Position numbers and translations under genes: made by a program
Part shown: positions 54,888-63,833 of the stretch, piece after piece
Layout: each line of letters starts with the position of its first letter
Position numbering within the stretch: position 1 is the stretch's first letter
The notes under the pieces: model-generated
Databases searched by the model: none
What the model was told of the DNA's origin: nothing
The model's input: only the letters and a program-made list of their open reading frames with translations
Assembly (NCBI GenBank): GCA_902810755.1
Contig: CADDYT010000004.1
Location: 52,211 to 116,210, forward strand
From: Chloroflexota bacterium
GTDB taxonomy: Bacteria > Chloroflexota > Ktedonobacteria > Ktedonobacterales > Ktedonobacteraceae
Length of the DNA: 64,000 nt
Direction: 5' to 3'

Positions 54888-56968
54888 GCAACAGAGTCCT
54901 TTCTGTTAGATGGGGGTAATGGGACATCGGCGGCGATGAGGGTGCCAGCGCAGGGCTGGCTGCGAATCTCTAGCTGGCCGCCGATAAGCTCGACGCGCTC
55001 GCGCATTTCGCGCAGCCCGACATGTTCACCGGGCAGGTGTTCTCCGCTGAGCGCGGCTGCTACATCGAAGCCGCAGCCCCAGTCCTGTATTTCCATGCGC
55101 AGTCGCGCTCCCTTGCGGTGCAGGGTGATGCGCGCCTCCTCTGTGTGGGCGTGTTTGCGCATATTGGTCAGCGCCTCCTGCGCGACCCTGTAGAGTGTCG
55201 TTTCGATCATTGCGGGCAGACGCTCTGATCCCAGCGTCTCTTCGTAGGTGACCGTCCAGCCGTCGTTGCGCAGCGCCTCGACCTGCAGGCGCAGGGCCGT
55301 TGCCAGCCCGAAGTCATCCAGCGCGGTCGGGCGCAGCCCGGCGATGAGGCGGCGCGCCTCCCTGACCGAGTGCTGCGCCAGCTCTAAGGCGCGCTCAAGC
55401 TCCTGGCGCGCCTGCGGTGCGCGCGGGCGATAATGACCGGCGAAGGCCTGCAGGTGTTGATGAACGCTGGCCGTCACCTGCGCCAGCCCGTCGTGCAGTT
55501 CGTAGGCAACGTGGTGCCGTTCCTCTTCCAGCAATCTGGCCCGTTTGCGTTCGCCGATATTCTCCAGCATGAGCAGGCCATAGAGCGCCTGGCCGTGCTG
55601 ATTGCGCAGCGGCGTCCCCGTGAGGTTGGCCCAGAAGATTTCGCCGTCCTTTCTCAGGAAGCGTTTCTCTACCTGGTAGCTGCTGATCGTGCCTGTTAGC
55701 GCCTGCCGGGCCAGCAACTGGCCTTTCCCGACGTCGTCTGGATGGGTAATTGCCGCGATATTCTTGCCCGGCAGTTCCTCTTCGGAGTAGGCCAGCATCT
55801 CATAGAAGGCTTTGTTGACCTGCAAGATGACGCCTTGCAGATCGGTGAGGGCCATGCCGATAGGGGCCGAGGAAAAAATATCGCGGAAACGCGCCTCGCT
55901 CTCCTTGAGCGCCATCTCGCTCTGCTTGCGTTCCGTGATGTCATTTAACACAATCAGGTGGCCGCCGATGGCCGGATGGTTTCTGCGCCCGTTGGAGCGA
56001 TAGAGGGGAGAGACGCGCAGATCGAAATAGCGTGTGGCCCCACCCTCACCTGTCACCACCTCGGTCTCGCCTTCATGGAGGCTCAGATAGCGGGCAACCA
56101 GTTCGGCCCAGGCCGAGAATACCTCCTGAAAGGGCAGGCCGACCGCGTCGGCGTTTTGCACCAGTCGCTGCGCCGCCGGATTCATATCTACAATGCGTTG
56201 TTGCTCATCTAGAATAATGACGGCGTCGCACATACTTTCTATCACTACCTCGCGCGCCATGGGGACGATGTCGAGCAGGTGCAGGTGGACGAGATTCCAG
56301 GCCATTGCCAGCCCGGTAATGGTCAGGGACAGCGCCGTCAGGTCCATGTGAAAAGGACTAAAACCAAGCAGCGTGAGGACATTGCCAGCCCAGGGGGCCA
56401 GTACGGCTACCAGCAGGGTGAGCGCCTGGCCGAGATACAGGTGGGCCGACCTTCTCAACTTCTGGATGCACGAGCAGATCAGGAAGGCCCCGATGAAGAG
56501 CAGCAGATAATCGTAGGCAATATTGATCCAGTACCAGAGGCCATATCTGACATTCAGCACGGAAAAGGGCAGGTGGGTTTTCAGGAGCGCGTCCGTCCCC
56601 ATCAGGCCATGAAACTGGTTGGTCCAGACCAGCAATACGGTGATGAGCGGCTCAATGCACAGCAAAAAGACGGTGCGCCGACGAAACTTTTTCACTCGAC
56701 CGGTATACTCAAAGGCGAAGGCGAGCCAGAGTGTGGGGGCGCTGGCGGCTCCCAGCCACGCGACGTTATCCCAGAAGATGGCGGTTGGCAGGTTGGGAGC
56801 GGCCAGTTCAAGCGTATACGCCAGCGACCACTCGGCTACCGCAATCATCAAGAAACAAAAGGATACGGCGCCTGGCGCATGGCGGCGCTGCCAGGCGACG
56901 AACGCAAGCGCAGCCGATACGGCAGAGGCAATTACGGGTAGCAGGTAGGGGGTAAACTGCCAGTCCAC
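54884..56968 (-). CDS. Membrane PAS sensor histidine kinase (HisKA_3 type)
   Basis: The 694-residue kinase has a seven- or eight-helix N-terminal sensor (residues 1-225), two PAS domains (about 238-350 and 358-475), a HisKA_3 domain with the phosphoacceptor His492 in YELHDGLAQVTASV, and a HATPase domain (VAQEALTNMRKHA, WGCGFDV, GLREMRERVELIGG). PAS domains may bind a ligand or cofactor; none can be named. The start is a GTG with GAGGAAAG upstream and a TATAAT at 56993-56988 on the minus strand. It phosphorylates the overlapping response regulator. Confidence 0.92.
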   Translation of the reverse strand: MDWQFTPYLLPVIASAVSAALAFVAWQRRHAPGAVSFCFLMIAVAEWSLAYTLELAAPNLPTAIFWDNVAWLGAASAPTLWLAFAFEYTGRVKKFRRRTVFLLCIEPLITVLLVWTNQFHGLMGTDALLKTHLPFSVLNVRYGLWYWINIAYDYLLLFIGAFLICSCIQKLRRSAHLYLGQALTLLVAVLAPWAGNVLTLLGFSPFHMDLTALSLTITGLAMAWNLVHLHLLDIVPMAREVVIESMCDAVIILDEQQRIVDMNPAAQRLVQNADAVGLPFQEVFSAWAELVARYLSLHEGETEVVTGEGGATRYFDLRVSPLYRSNGRRNHPAIGGHLIVLNDITERKQSEMALKESEARFRDIFSSAPIGMALTDLQGVILQVNKAFYEMLAYSEEELPGKNIAAITHPDDVGKGQLLARQALTGTISSYQVEKRFLRKDGEIFWANLTGTPLRNQHGQALYGLLMLENIGERKRARLLEEERHHVAYELHDGLAQVTASVHQHLQAFAGHYRPRAPQARQELERALELAQHSVREARRLIAGLRPTALDDFGLATALRLQVEALRNDGWTVTYEETLGSERLPAMIETTLYRVAQEALTNMRKHAHTEEARITLHRKGARLRMEIQDWGCGFDVAAALSGEHLPGEHVGLREMRERVELIGGQLEIRSQPCAGTLIAADVPLPPSNRKDSVA

Positions 56969-57109
56969 TGTCTCTTTCCTCAGAAATATTATATGGTTTA
57001 CGATTCAGCTGGAATCTGTGACGCCAACCATCTTTGCTCCTCCTCTTCTCTATTATACTATACTCCACTACTGGCATAATGCCAATAAATTTTGCGTCAT
57101 GGGGAGTGC

Positions 57110-57215
57110 AGCGAAGCATCTCTGGTGGGCTACGCTGTTCGGGAGGAGACCACAGATGCTTCGCTCGCGCTCAGCATGACATGTTCTGGTCGCTTTTTTT
57201 CAATGGCATGCCAGG
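57110..57215. repeat. Dispersed repeat, copy 2
   Basis: The element starts AGCGAAGCATCTCTGGTGGG, has GATGCTTCGCT and CGCTCAGCATGACA, then a T-run and CAATGGCATGCCA. It matches copy 1 at 30384-30485 in order and spacing. It lies in the 317-base gap between the kinase gene and the biotin carrier gene; no gene is seen in that gap. Confidence 0.7.
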
Positions 57216-57252
57216 GGACATTTTTCATGGCATGAGACGGGCAAAAGCGTGA

Positions 57253-57258
57253 TATAAT
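57253..57258 (+). promoter_or_regulatory. -10 box of the biotin carrier gene
   Basis: An exact TATAAT lies 28 bases before the start codon. No good -35 is visible at 17 bases. Confidence 0.4.
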
Positions 57259-57285
57259 AGGACAAACATCCCGGAGGGGGCAGCT

Positions 57286-57498
57286 ATGAAGCATATTGTA
57301 TCCAGCATGGCCGGTGTGGTGCTGGAATTTCTGGTCAGGCCGGGCGAGCAGATCAGCGTCGATCAGGATGTCGTGATGCTGGAGTCGATGAAAATGCAAA
57401 TTCCTGTGCAGGCCACAACTGACGGCATCGTCAAAGCCCTCAAGGCCAGCGAGGGTGACTTCGTGAACGAGGGCGACGTGCTGATCGAAGTCGAATAA
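57286..57498 (+). CDS. Biotin carboxyl carrier protein (biotin/lipoyl domain)
   Basis: The 70-residue protein is a single biotinyl domain: MAGVVLEFLVRPGEQI, then VVMLESMKMQIPV with the biotinylated lysine in the MKM motif, and GDFVNEGDVLIEVE. It would carry CO2 in an acyl-CoA, pyruvate or urea carboxylase. GGAGGGGG precedes the ATG. No carboxylase subunits are adjacent. Confidence 0.88.
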   Translation: MKHIVSSMAGVVLEFLVRPGEQISVDQDVVMLESMKMQIPVQATTDGIVKALKASEGDFVNEGDVLIEVE

Positions 57499-57524
57499 CT
57501 ATCGGAATCCAGGCGAAAAACCTG

Positions 57525-57553
57525 TTGACAAATCGCCGCAAGTATGATATCTT
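57525..57553 (+). promoter_or_regulatory. Promoter of the tRNA pair
   Basis: Exact TTGACA and TATCTT are separated by 17 bases, 37 bases upstream of tRNA-Gly. Confidence 0.7.
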
Positions 57554-57590
57554 ATGCTTGCAAATGAGAGACACGCAAGTGTCACCGTAA

Positions 57591-57662
57591 GCGGGAGTGG
57601 CTCAGTGGTAGAGCATCTCCTTGCCAAGGAGAAAGTCGCGGGTTCGATCCCCGTCTCCCGCT
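57591..57662 (+). tRNA. tRNA-Gly (anticodon GCC)
   Basis: The acceptor stem GCGGGAG pairs with CTCCCGC, the anticodon loop CTTGCCAAG carries GCC, and the T arm GCGGGTTCGATCCCCGT is standard. The 72-base gene lacks an encoded CCA. tRNA-Cys follows 11 bases later. Confidence 0.97.
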
Positions 57663-57673
57663 CCCATGTTTAT

Positions 57674-57744
57674 GGCGACGTCGCCAAGTGGTAAGGCACG
57701 GCTCTGCAAAAGCTGCACCAGCGGTTCGAATCCGCTCGTCGCCT
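57674..57744 (+). tRNA. tRNA-Cys (anticodon GCA)
   Basis: The acceptor stem GGCGACG pairs with CGTCGCC, the anticodon loop carries GCA, the T arm is AGCGGTTCGAATCCGCT, and the discriminator base is T, as expected for tRNA-Cys. The 71-base gene has no encoded CCA. It is cotranscribed with tRNA-Gly. Confidence 0.97.
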
Positions 57745-57866
57745 CCTCTTTTCCAGGCGTGATTATTCGGTCACGTCTTTTTTTGTCTTATCCCGTCCCG
57801 TTTTGAAAGTAACACGATACCGTACAATGCAACGCAACGCGACAGAGCAGAAGAGCGATTACCTGC

Positions 57867-58682
57867 ATGCGAGAACAACGAAGCTACTCCACCGAGGCTA
57901 TCATCCTGAAACGCACCGATCTGGGCGAGGCTGACCGCATCCTGACCCTCTTCACGCCGACGAGAGGCAAATATCATGCCATCGCCAAAGGCATACGGCG
58001 CCCCATCAGCAAAAAGGCCGGCCATGTAGAGCTGCTCAAACGCAGCCAGTTGCAGGTCGCGCTTGGCCGCAATCTGGATATTGTGACGCAGGCCGAGGGG
58101 CGCGAAAGCTTTGTGCACCTGCGCGGCGAACTATGGCACATGACCTGTGGCTACTACCTTGCCGAGCTGATCGACCGCTTCCTCGAAGAGCAGACCCCGC
58201 ATCAGGATATCTATAATCTGCTGCTGGAGACCCTGCGCGCCCTCGACCGCGACGCTCTCGACTACCGGCAACGGCTCGTCGGCACGACGCCCGTCTCGAC
58301 AGTGCAGCGACACGGGCGCACCAACCTGCTGCTACGCTACTTCGAGATTCACCTGCTCGCGGCCATCGGTTACGAACCGGCCTTTCGTCACTGCGCCCAT
58401 TGCGGCAGCGAACTGCAGGCGGTCGAGAACGGCTTTGCCCCTTCGCTGGGCGGTGTTCTCTGCCCGCAGTGTTCGCGTTTCTGGGCCTATCCCCTCACGC
58501 TGAACGCGCTCAAGGTGCTGCGGCTCTTGCAGCGTAGTCAGTGGAGCGACGTGCCGCGCCTGCGCCTGGATGTCGCGCTCTACCACGAACTCGAAAAAGC
58601 CATGCACGGTCTGCTCCGCTTCCACCTCGAACGCGACCTCAAATCCTGGAGCTTCCTGGAAATGCTGGATGTCAGGGCATAG
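57867..58682 (+). CDS. recO: DNA repair protein RecO
   Basis: The 271-residue protein loads RecA with RecF/RecR during gap repair. The N-terminal OB fold has STEAIILKRTDLGEADRILTLFT and KYHAIAKGIRRP; a zinc site is formed by CAHCGSEL and CPQCSRF. Length is normal. The ribosome site is weak (AAGAG). Confidence 0.93.
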   Translation: MREQRSYSTEAIILKRTDLGEADRILTLFTPTRGKYHAIAKGIRRPISKKAGHVELLKRSQLQVALGRNLDIVTQAEGRESFVHLRGELWHMTCGYYLAELIDRFLEEQTPHQDIYNLLLETLRALDRDALDYRQRLVGTTPVSTVQRHGRTNLLLRYFEIHLLAAIGYEPAFRHCAHCGSELQAVENGFAPSLGGVLCPQCSRFWAYPLTLNALKVLRLLQRSQWSDVPRLRLDVALYHELEKAMHGLLRFHLERDLKSWSFLEMLDVRA

Positions 58683-58789
58683 CGACAGAAAGCTCTTCCC
58701 TCTTGCCCCAATCTATGGTAATCTACTGACTACATTCACCTCGTTTCTTGCTATTGTCCGCTCAGTTGGTATCTCAGATCGGAGGCGTC

Positions 58790-60214
58790 ATGGGTGACAT
58801 CGCTTCTTCCGCCGATGCTGGCCGGGAAGTTGCCAGGCGCGGGGCCGGGCGCTATGCCTGGTATGTCTTCTCTATCATGTTCGCGATCAATTTCCTCAAT
58901 TACATGGACCGCTACGTCTTTACGGGCGCGGCCAATGTCATTGCCCATGAACTGGGTTTTGGCATTGATGGCATTGGCTACCTGGCGACCGCGTTTTTGC
59001 TGGTGTATACGCTCAGTACGATCCCGCTTGGGGTGTGGGCCGACCGCTCGCAGCGCAAGAATGTGGTGGCGGTCTGCGTGGCCGTCTGGAGCGCGATCAC
59101 CGCGCTGACCGCGCTGGCGAATAATTTCGCCGCCCTCTTTATCACACGCATGATTCTCGGTATCGGCGAGGCCGGCTATTACCCGGCGGGGACGGCCTTG
59201 CTGAGCGATTATTTCAGTCGCAGGAGGCGGGCGCGCATCATGAGTACGTGGGGGGCCGGTTCGTTGATCGGGCTGATGGTCGGTTTTGTGGTGGGTGGGG
59301 TGGTGGCCGCGCTCTATTTCGGAAGCTGGCGGCTGGCCTTCCTCTTTACCGGCGTTCCCGGCCTGATCCTGGCCTTCCTGGCGTGGCGTTTGCGCGAACC
59401 ACGCCGCAACGAGGCCGACGAGGAGGCCGTCGACCTTGACCCGCATTCGCTGGAAAACGAACTCGATGTGGAGGAGGCGCACACCATTGTCGTCCCAAAG
59501 AATGTGGTGGCGCAATTTGGCACGTTGCTGCGCATCAAGACCGTTTCCGTGCTGATTCTGATGCAGGTTTTCGCCTTTTTCGTGCTGGGCGCGAACGTTG
59601 TCTACCTGCCCACGTATTTGCAGCAGAAGGATACCTTTGGCCTCAGTTCAAGCGCGGCGGGTCTCTTCTCCGGGGGCGTCATCGTCGTGGCGGGCATTGC
59701 CGGGCTGCTGGTGGGCGGCTATCTCTCCGACCTGCTCAACCGGCGCTATCCGGGGGCGCGTGTGCTGGTCTGCGGCATCGGCTTCCTGCTCGGCGCGCCT
59801 GCCTTCGTGCTGGCTGTGACCATCCATAATCTTGCCATCTTCAGCGTCTTCTTTGTGCTGACCGTTCTGCTGCTCAACGTCTACAGCGGCCCCAGCACAG
59901 CCGCCACACAGGACGTGGTGCCATCGGCCCTGCGTGCCTCGGCGGTCGCCATTTCCCTGCTCATCGCGCACCTGCTCGGCGATGCCTTCTCGCCCCTGCT
60001 GGTGGGCGTGCTGGCGCAGAATTTTGACCCGACGCACGGCCTGCATTTTGCGAAAAACCTTGCCGGCCAGGACCTCAGCCTCGCCCTGCTCATTACCTGT
60101 CCTCCGGCGCTGGTGATTGCCGGGTTGATCGGTATTTTCGGCTCTCGCTGGATGAAGGGCGATATCGCCGCTGCGGTGCGCGCCGACCGCGTGGCAAAAG
60201 AGATGGCAAGTTAA
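58790..60214 (+). CDS. Major facilitator superfamily transporter
   Basis: The 474-residue protein has 12 predicted helices and the MFS signature GVWADRSQRKNVV between helices 2 and 3. NFLNYMDRYVFTGAANVI near the start and MILGIGEAGYYPAGTALLSDYF resemble the Spinster-like and organic-acid transporters. The cytoplasmic loop near residue 210 is rich in Asp and Glu. The ATG at 58790 has GGAGG upstream. It overlaps the next gene by one base. The substrate is unknown. Confidence 0.88.
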   Translation: MGDIASSADAGREVARRGAGRYAWYVFSIMFAINFLNYMDRYVFTGAANVIAHELGFGIDGIGYLATAFLLVYTLSTIPLGVWADRSQRKNVVAVCVAVWSAITALTALANNFAALFITRMILGIGEAGYYPAGTALLSDYFSRRRRARIMSTWGAGSLIGLMVGFVVGGVVAALYFGSWRLAFLFTGVPGLILAFLAWRLREPRRNEADEEAVDLDPHSLENELDVEEAHTIVVPKNVVAQFGTLLRIKTVSVLILMQVFAFFVLGANVVYLPTYLQQKDTFGLSSSAAGLFSGGVIVVAGIAGLLVGGYLSDLLNRRYPGARVLVCGIGFLLGAPAFVLAVTIHNLAIFSVFFVLTVLLLNVYSGPSTAATQDVVPSALRASAVAISLLIAHLLGDAFSPLLVGVLAQNFDPTHGLHFAKNLAGQDLSLALLITCPPALVIAGLIGIFGSRWMKGDIAAAVRADRVAKEMAS

Positions 60215-61038
60215 TGAGCGAGCGACGCAGAAGCTTTGCCGAAGATTCGCCTGAAACCATCCTTGCGGCTATCGATGCCAACATGGCCGGAGAGGTAGCC
60301 GCTTTTGGCCGCTACCTGCCGGGCGGGGAATTTCATGAAGAGGCGGAGGCATGCTGGTATCTCACCGGCCTGCCTTCCTCGCTCTTCAACGGCGTGCAGC
60401 TTGCCCGTTTCGCGGAGGGTGATATCGATACGAAGATCGAGCGCCTGTTGCAGCCGTTCAGAGAACGGCACCTGCCCGTTTCGTGGAGCGTTGGCCCATC
60501 CTCGCGACCCGCCGAACTGGGAGTCCGTCTGGAGGCGCACGGACTGGAACCGGTACACATCCAGACCTGCATGGTTGCCGACCTGCACGCGCTCAACGAG
60601 CCTGTTGAGGCCCCGCCCAACCTGCGAATCAGTGTTGTCGAAAATCAGGAGATGTTGCGCACGTATGCTAACGTTTCTATGAGAGGTTTTGACGCGCCGG
60701 AAGCGGAGAATAAGGTCTATTACGATACCTACGCTGCTATCGGCTCTGGCGATGACCTGCCCTGGCGGCACTATATCGGCTGGCTGGATGAGCAGCCGGT
60801 TGCCGTCTCCTCGCTGTTGTTGCACGCGGGCGTGGCCGGTATCTACGGCGTGGCAACCGTGCCGGCGGCGCGCAGGCAGGGCATTGGCGCGGCTATGACG
60901 CTGGCCCCGTTGCACGAAGCTCGCGCGCGTGGCTATGCCATTGCCACCCTCTCACCCTCGGACATGGGACTGCGCATCTACCAGCGCATCGGCTTCCGGG
61001 AATACTGTCAGATACATATTTACGCTTTTGAAACATGA
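60214..61038 (+). CDS. GNAT-family acetyltransferase
   Basis: The 274-residue protein has a C-terminal GNAT domain with GIYGVATVPAARRQGIGAAM (acetyl-CoA pyrophosphate loop) and MGLRIYQRIGFREY at the end. The N-terminal half is helical and variable. Its start codon overlaps the MFS stop (TAATG), so the two are coupled. Acceptor unknown. Confidence 0.82.
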   Translation: MSERRRSFAEDSPETILAAIDANMAGEVAAFGRYLPGGEFHEEAEACWYLTGLPSSLFNGVQLARFAEGDIDTKIERLLQPFRERHLPVSWSVGPSSRPAELGVRLEAHGLEPVHIQTCMVADLHALNEPVEAPPNLRISVVENQEMLRTYANVSMRGFDAPEAENKVYYDTYAAIGSGDDLPWRHYIGWLDEQPVAVSSLLLHAGVAGIYGVATVPAARRQGIGAAMTLAPLHEARARGYAIATLSPSDMGLRIYQRIGFREYCQIHIYAFET

Positions 61039-61050
61039 GGGCAAGGCGAG

Positions 61051-62382
61051 ATGATCCATTTTTACGAACTGGCAACGATGGACGTGCAGCAGCGCACGCG
61101 CCTGCTGCGCCGCGCTGAGATTGAGATCGATGCGTTGATGGAGCGCGTGCGTCCAATTGTGCAGGCGGTACGCGCGCGCGGCGACGAGGCGCTGGTTGAG
61201 TTCTCGGCGAGTTTCGACCATGTAGAGCTGACGCCTGCGCAACTGCGAGTGAGCCGCGAGGAGATTGAACAGGCATATCGGACGCTCGACCCGGCGGTGC
61301 GCGCGGCGGTCGAGCATGCTATTCGCAATGTTCGCGCCTTTCACGAGCGACAGATGCCGCACGAGCAGTGGTTTTGTGAGGTTGCGCCGGGTGTGATGGC
61401 GGGCGAGAAGATCACGCCGATCAGCAGCGTCGGGCTGTACGTGCCGCGCGGCAAGGGCGCATTCCCTTCGGTGATGTATATGCTTGCCACCCCTGCCAGC
61501 ATTGCCGGGGTGCCGCGTATCGTCGTCTGCACGCCGCCAGGGCCGGGCGGCGAGATCGACGCGGCCTCGCTGGTGGCGGCAGACCTGTGCGGCGTGCATG
61601 AAATCTATCGTGTTGGCGGCGCGCAGGCTATCGCGGCCCTGGCCTATGGCACGCAGAGCATCTCGCGCGTGCATAAGATCACCGGCCCCGGCAGCGGCTT
61701 CGTCTCGGCGGCCAAACGTCTGCTCTACGGCACGGTCGATGTCGGCCTGCCAGCCGGGCCAAGCGAGTCTATCACGCTGGCCGACGAGACGGCCAGTCCC
61801 GAACTGCTGGCGCGCGATCTGCTGATCGAGGCTGAACACGGGCCAGATTCGTCCAGCCTGCTGGTGACGCCCAGCCGCGCCGTTGCGGAAGCTGTGCTGT
61901 CTTTGTTGCCGGAGAAGATGGCCGCTTTGCCGGAATGGCGGCGCGCCTTTGTGCAGACCGTCTTTGAGGCCCCACAGGGAACCGGCGGTATCGTGCTGGC
62001 GGCAAGTATGGAGCAGGCGGTGGATTTTGTCAACGAGTACGCGCCTGAACATCTGGAGGTGCAGGTGCGCGAGCCGTTCGCGCTGCTGCCCGCGCTGAAG
62101 AACGCGGGTGAAATTCTGCTTGGCCCCAACACGCCTTTCTGCACCGGCAATTACAGCCTGGGAACCAACGCGGTTCTGCCTACCGGCGGCTTCGCCCACA
62201 GCTTCTCCTGCACCTCGGTCTTCGATTTCTTGAAGCGCACGGGCGTGGCCTACCTGACACGTGAGGGCTACGAATCGCTCAGCGAGACGACGCGCCGCCT
62301 GGCGGAATTTGAGGGCTTTCCCGCTCATGCGAACGCCGTAACAGCGCGCCCCACGTCGCCAGCGCCATCGTCGCCAGCATAA
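61051..62382 (+). CDS. hisD: Histidinol dehydrogenase homologue with altered metal site
   Basis: The 443-residue protein belongs to the HisD family, which oxidises L-histidinol to histidine with NAD and zinc. Conserved parts include SVGLYVPRGKGAFPSVMYML, RVGGAQAIAALAYGT, ITGPGSGFVSAAKRL and the catalytic pair Glu333-His334 (APEHLE). Compared with E. coli HisD, the zinc-ligand positions are Glu260 (normally Gln259), His263 (His262), Asn367 (Asp360) and His426 (His419), and the substrate-contact His367 is Ala374. The family is certain; histidinol as substrate is doubtful. It follows the GNAT gene by 12 bases with no other his genes, and its 3' end overlaps the convergent gene by 104 bases. Confidence 0.8.
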   Translation: MIHFYELATMDVQQRTRLLRRAEIEIDALMERVRPIVQAVRARGDEALVEFSASFDHVELTPAQLRVSREEIEQAYRTLDPAVRAAVEHAIRNVRAFHERQMPHEQWFCEVAPGVMAGEKITPISSVGLYVPRGKGAFPSVMYMLATPASIAGVPRIVVCTPPGPGGEIDAASLVAADLCGVHEIYRVGGAQAIAALAYGTQSISRVHKITGPGSGFVSAAKRLLYGTVDVGLPAGPSESITLADETASPELLARDLLIEAEHGPDSSSLLVTPSRAVAEAVLSLLPEKMAALPEWRRAFVQTVFEAPQGTGGIVLAASMEQAVDFVNEYAPEHLEVQVREPFALLPALKNAGEILLGPNTPFCTGNYSLGTNAVLPTGGFAHSFSCTSVFDFLKRTGVAYLTREGYESLSETTRRLAEFEGFPAHANAVTARPTSPAPSSPA

Positions 62383-63550
62383 GGCCCAGGGTGGCGAATG
62401 CCGCCAGTCGCAGCAGGGAGACGGCGCGGGCGATGGTGGCGCTCGCGCGCAGATCGGGCGCGCCCTGCAACGGGATATCGGTGGCGTCGCTGATCTCAAC
62501 GACGGCGTTGCTGTCCTCGCAGGCAATATAGACCCGGCGCAGGGCCGGATCGGCCTCGATGCCATCCGGCCCTTGCCCGACCTGCAACGTTCCCAGCACG
62601 GTGAAGCTCTGCCCGTCGATCACGGTGATGGTAGTACCCGCGTTCACATCGCTGTTGCCGTTGTCGCGGTTGCCCTCGTCGGCCACGTAGATGCGCCCGG
62701 TGGCGGTGTTGAAGGCCACGCCTTCGGGGTAGGGCGCGACAGGAACGCGGGAGAGGACGCTGTTGTGTTTGCCGTCGATGACATCCAGCTCCTGCCCGGC
62801 AGAGCAGAGGACGTAGACGCGCCCGTTGGCTTCATCGACGCGAATAGGCGGCACCGGATCATGGCAGATGGGGATGTCGGCCAGCTTTTTTCCGATGTTC
62901 TCGTCATAGACGGAGAGCAGCAGCGCGCTGGCATCCGCTACATAGAGCCTGCCCAGCCGCCCGTTGACGGCGATGGCCTGTGCGTGCAGCCGGGTGGTGA
63001 GGAAAGCGGTGGGGGTGGCCGCGTTCTGGCTCTGTGGCAGGAAGAGATCAACGCGGCCCGCCTGATTGTTGGCGATGAAGACGCGCCGGTGATCTGTGTC
63101 GATAGCGAGGTTATCATCGGCAAAATCGCTGCGCGGCCCATTCAGGGTGGTGATGAGCAGTGCCTGGCCGCTTGTGCCGTCCAGCACGGCGAAGAGGCTC
63201 TGCCTTTTGTCGTAGGAGAAGCTAATGGCGTAGGCGCGGTGCATGGCGCTGTCGGCCTGCACATCGGTCACGACACTGCCCAATGGCACGCTCCAGCGCA
63301 CCTGCCCTTTGACAGGATCGAAGCCGACCACTTTGCCGCTGCCCTCATAGGCAATGTACACCAGGTGGGTTCCGGTATCAACGGCGATGGCTTCCGGGGC
63401 CGAACCGGCGCGTAGCACGCCGAGAAAAGGGAAGCCACCGGCGGCAAAGGCGGTCGCGGGCATGCTCAGAACGAAAAGAGCGAACAGGAGCGTCAGCACT
63501 GGTAGGAGAGGACGCCTCATGGTTCTATTCTTTTTTGTACTGTTCGCCAT
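62279..63550 (-). CDS. YncE-like beta-propeller surface protein
   Basis: The 423-residue protein has a signal peptide or anchor (LLPVLTLLFALFVLSMPATAFA), repeated propeller blades of the YncE/NHL type (for example PEAIAVDTGTHLVYIAYEGS, DGIEADPALRRVYIACEDSN) and a C-terminal transmembrane helix (LLRLAAFATLGLMLATMAL) with a basic tail. It would be displayed outside the membrane; no enzyme motif is seen. ATG at 63550 has GAGG upstream. Its last 104 bases overlap the end of hisD on the other strand. Confidence 0.82.
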   Translation of the reverse strand: MANSTKKNRTMRRPLLPVLTLLFALFVLSMPATAFAAGGFPFLGVLRAGSAPEAIAVDTGTHLVYIAYEGSGKVVGFDPVKGQVRWSVPLGSVVTDVQADSAMHRAYAISFSYDKRQSLFAVLDGTSGQALLITTLNGPRSDFADDNLAIDTDHRRVFIANNQAGRVDLFLPQSQNAATPTAFLTTRLHAQAIAVNGRLGRLYVADASALLLSVYDENIGKKLADIPICHDPVPPIRVDEANGRVYVLCSAGQELDVIDGKHNSVLSRVPVAPYPEGVAFNTATGRIYVADEGNRDNGNSDVNAGTTITVIDGQSFTVLGTLQVGQGPDGIEADPALRRVYIACEDSNAVVEISDATDIPLQGAPDLRASATIARAVSLLRLAAFATLGLMLATMALATWGALLRRSHERESPQIPPGGASSR

Positions 63551-63694
63551 ATTGTGCCTCTGTGGTAAAATTCTTATTCAAGCATACCACAGGCATGCGA
63601 ACGACTGGTGATATTGCTAGCAATTTGCCTGATTGTGACGAAATTCGCCTTACTATAGTGTCCTAACCTACTGTGCTGTTAGATGAGAATATGT

Positions 63695-63700
63695 TATAAT
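63695..63700 (+). promoter_or_regulatory. -10 box before the gene at the right edge
   Basis: An exact TATAAT lies about 135 bases before the last start codon. The -35 region is not consensus. The 283-base gap otherwise holds no gene. Confidence 0.35.
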
Positions 63701-63833
63701 GCGCGCAGTATAACAGGGAAACTGGTTATTTTGAGGAAAGCGTTTTCTGAATTCCAGATCAGGAAGGGGTCGCGCTGATGAAGGGTTCTGCCGGGGATGG
63801 AGTTCGGAGCAATAAAAGAGTGGTGTAGAGGCT

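Noticed and set aside
60952..62565. A 537-codon minus-strand frame
   Set aside because: It is antisense to hisD and the GNAT gene; composition is typical of a reverse shadow.
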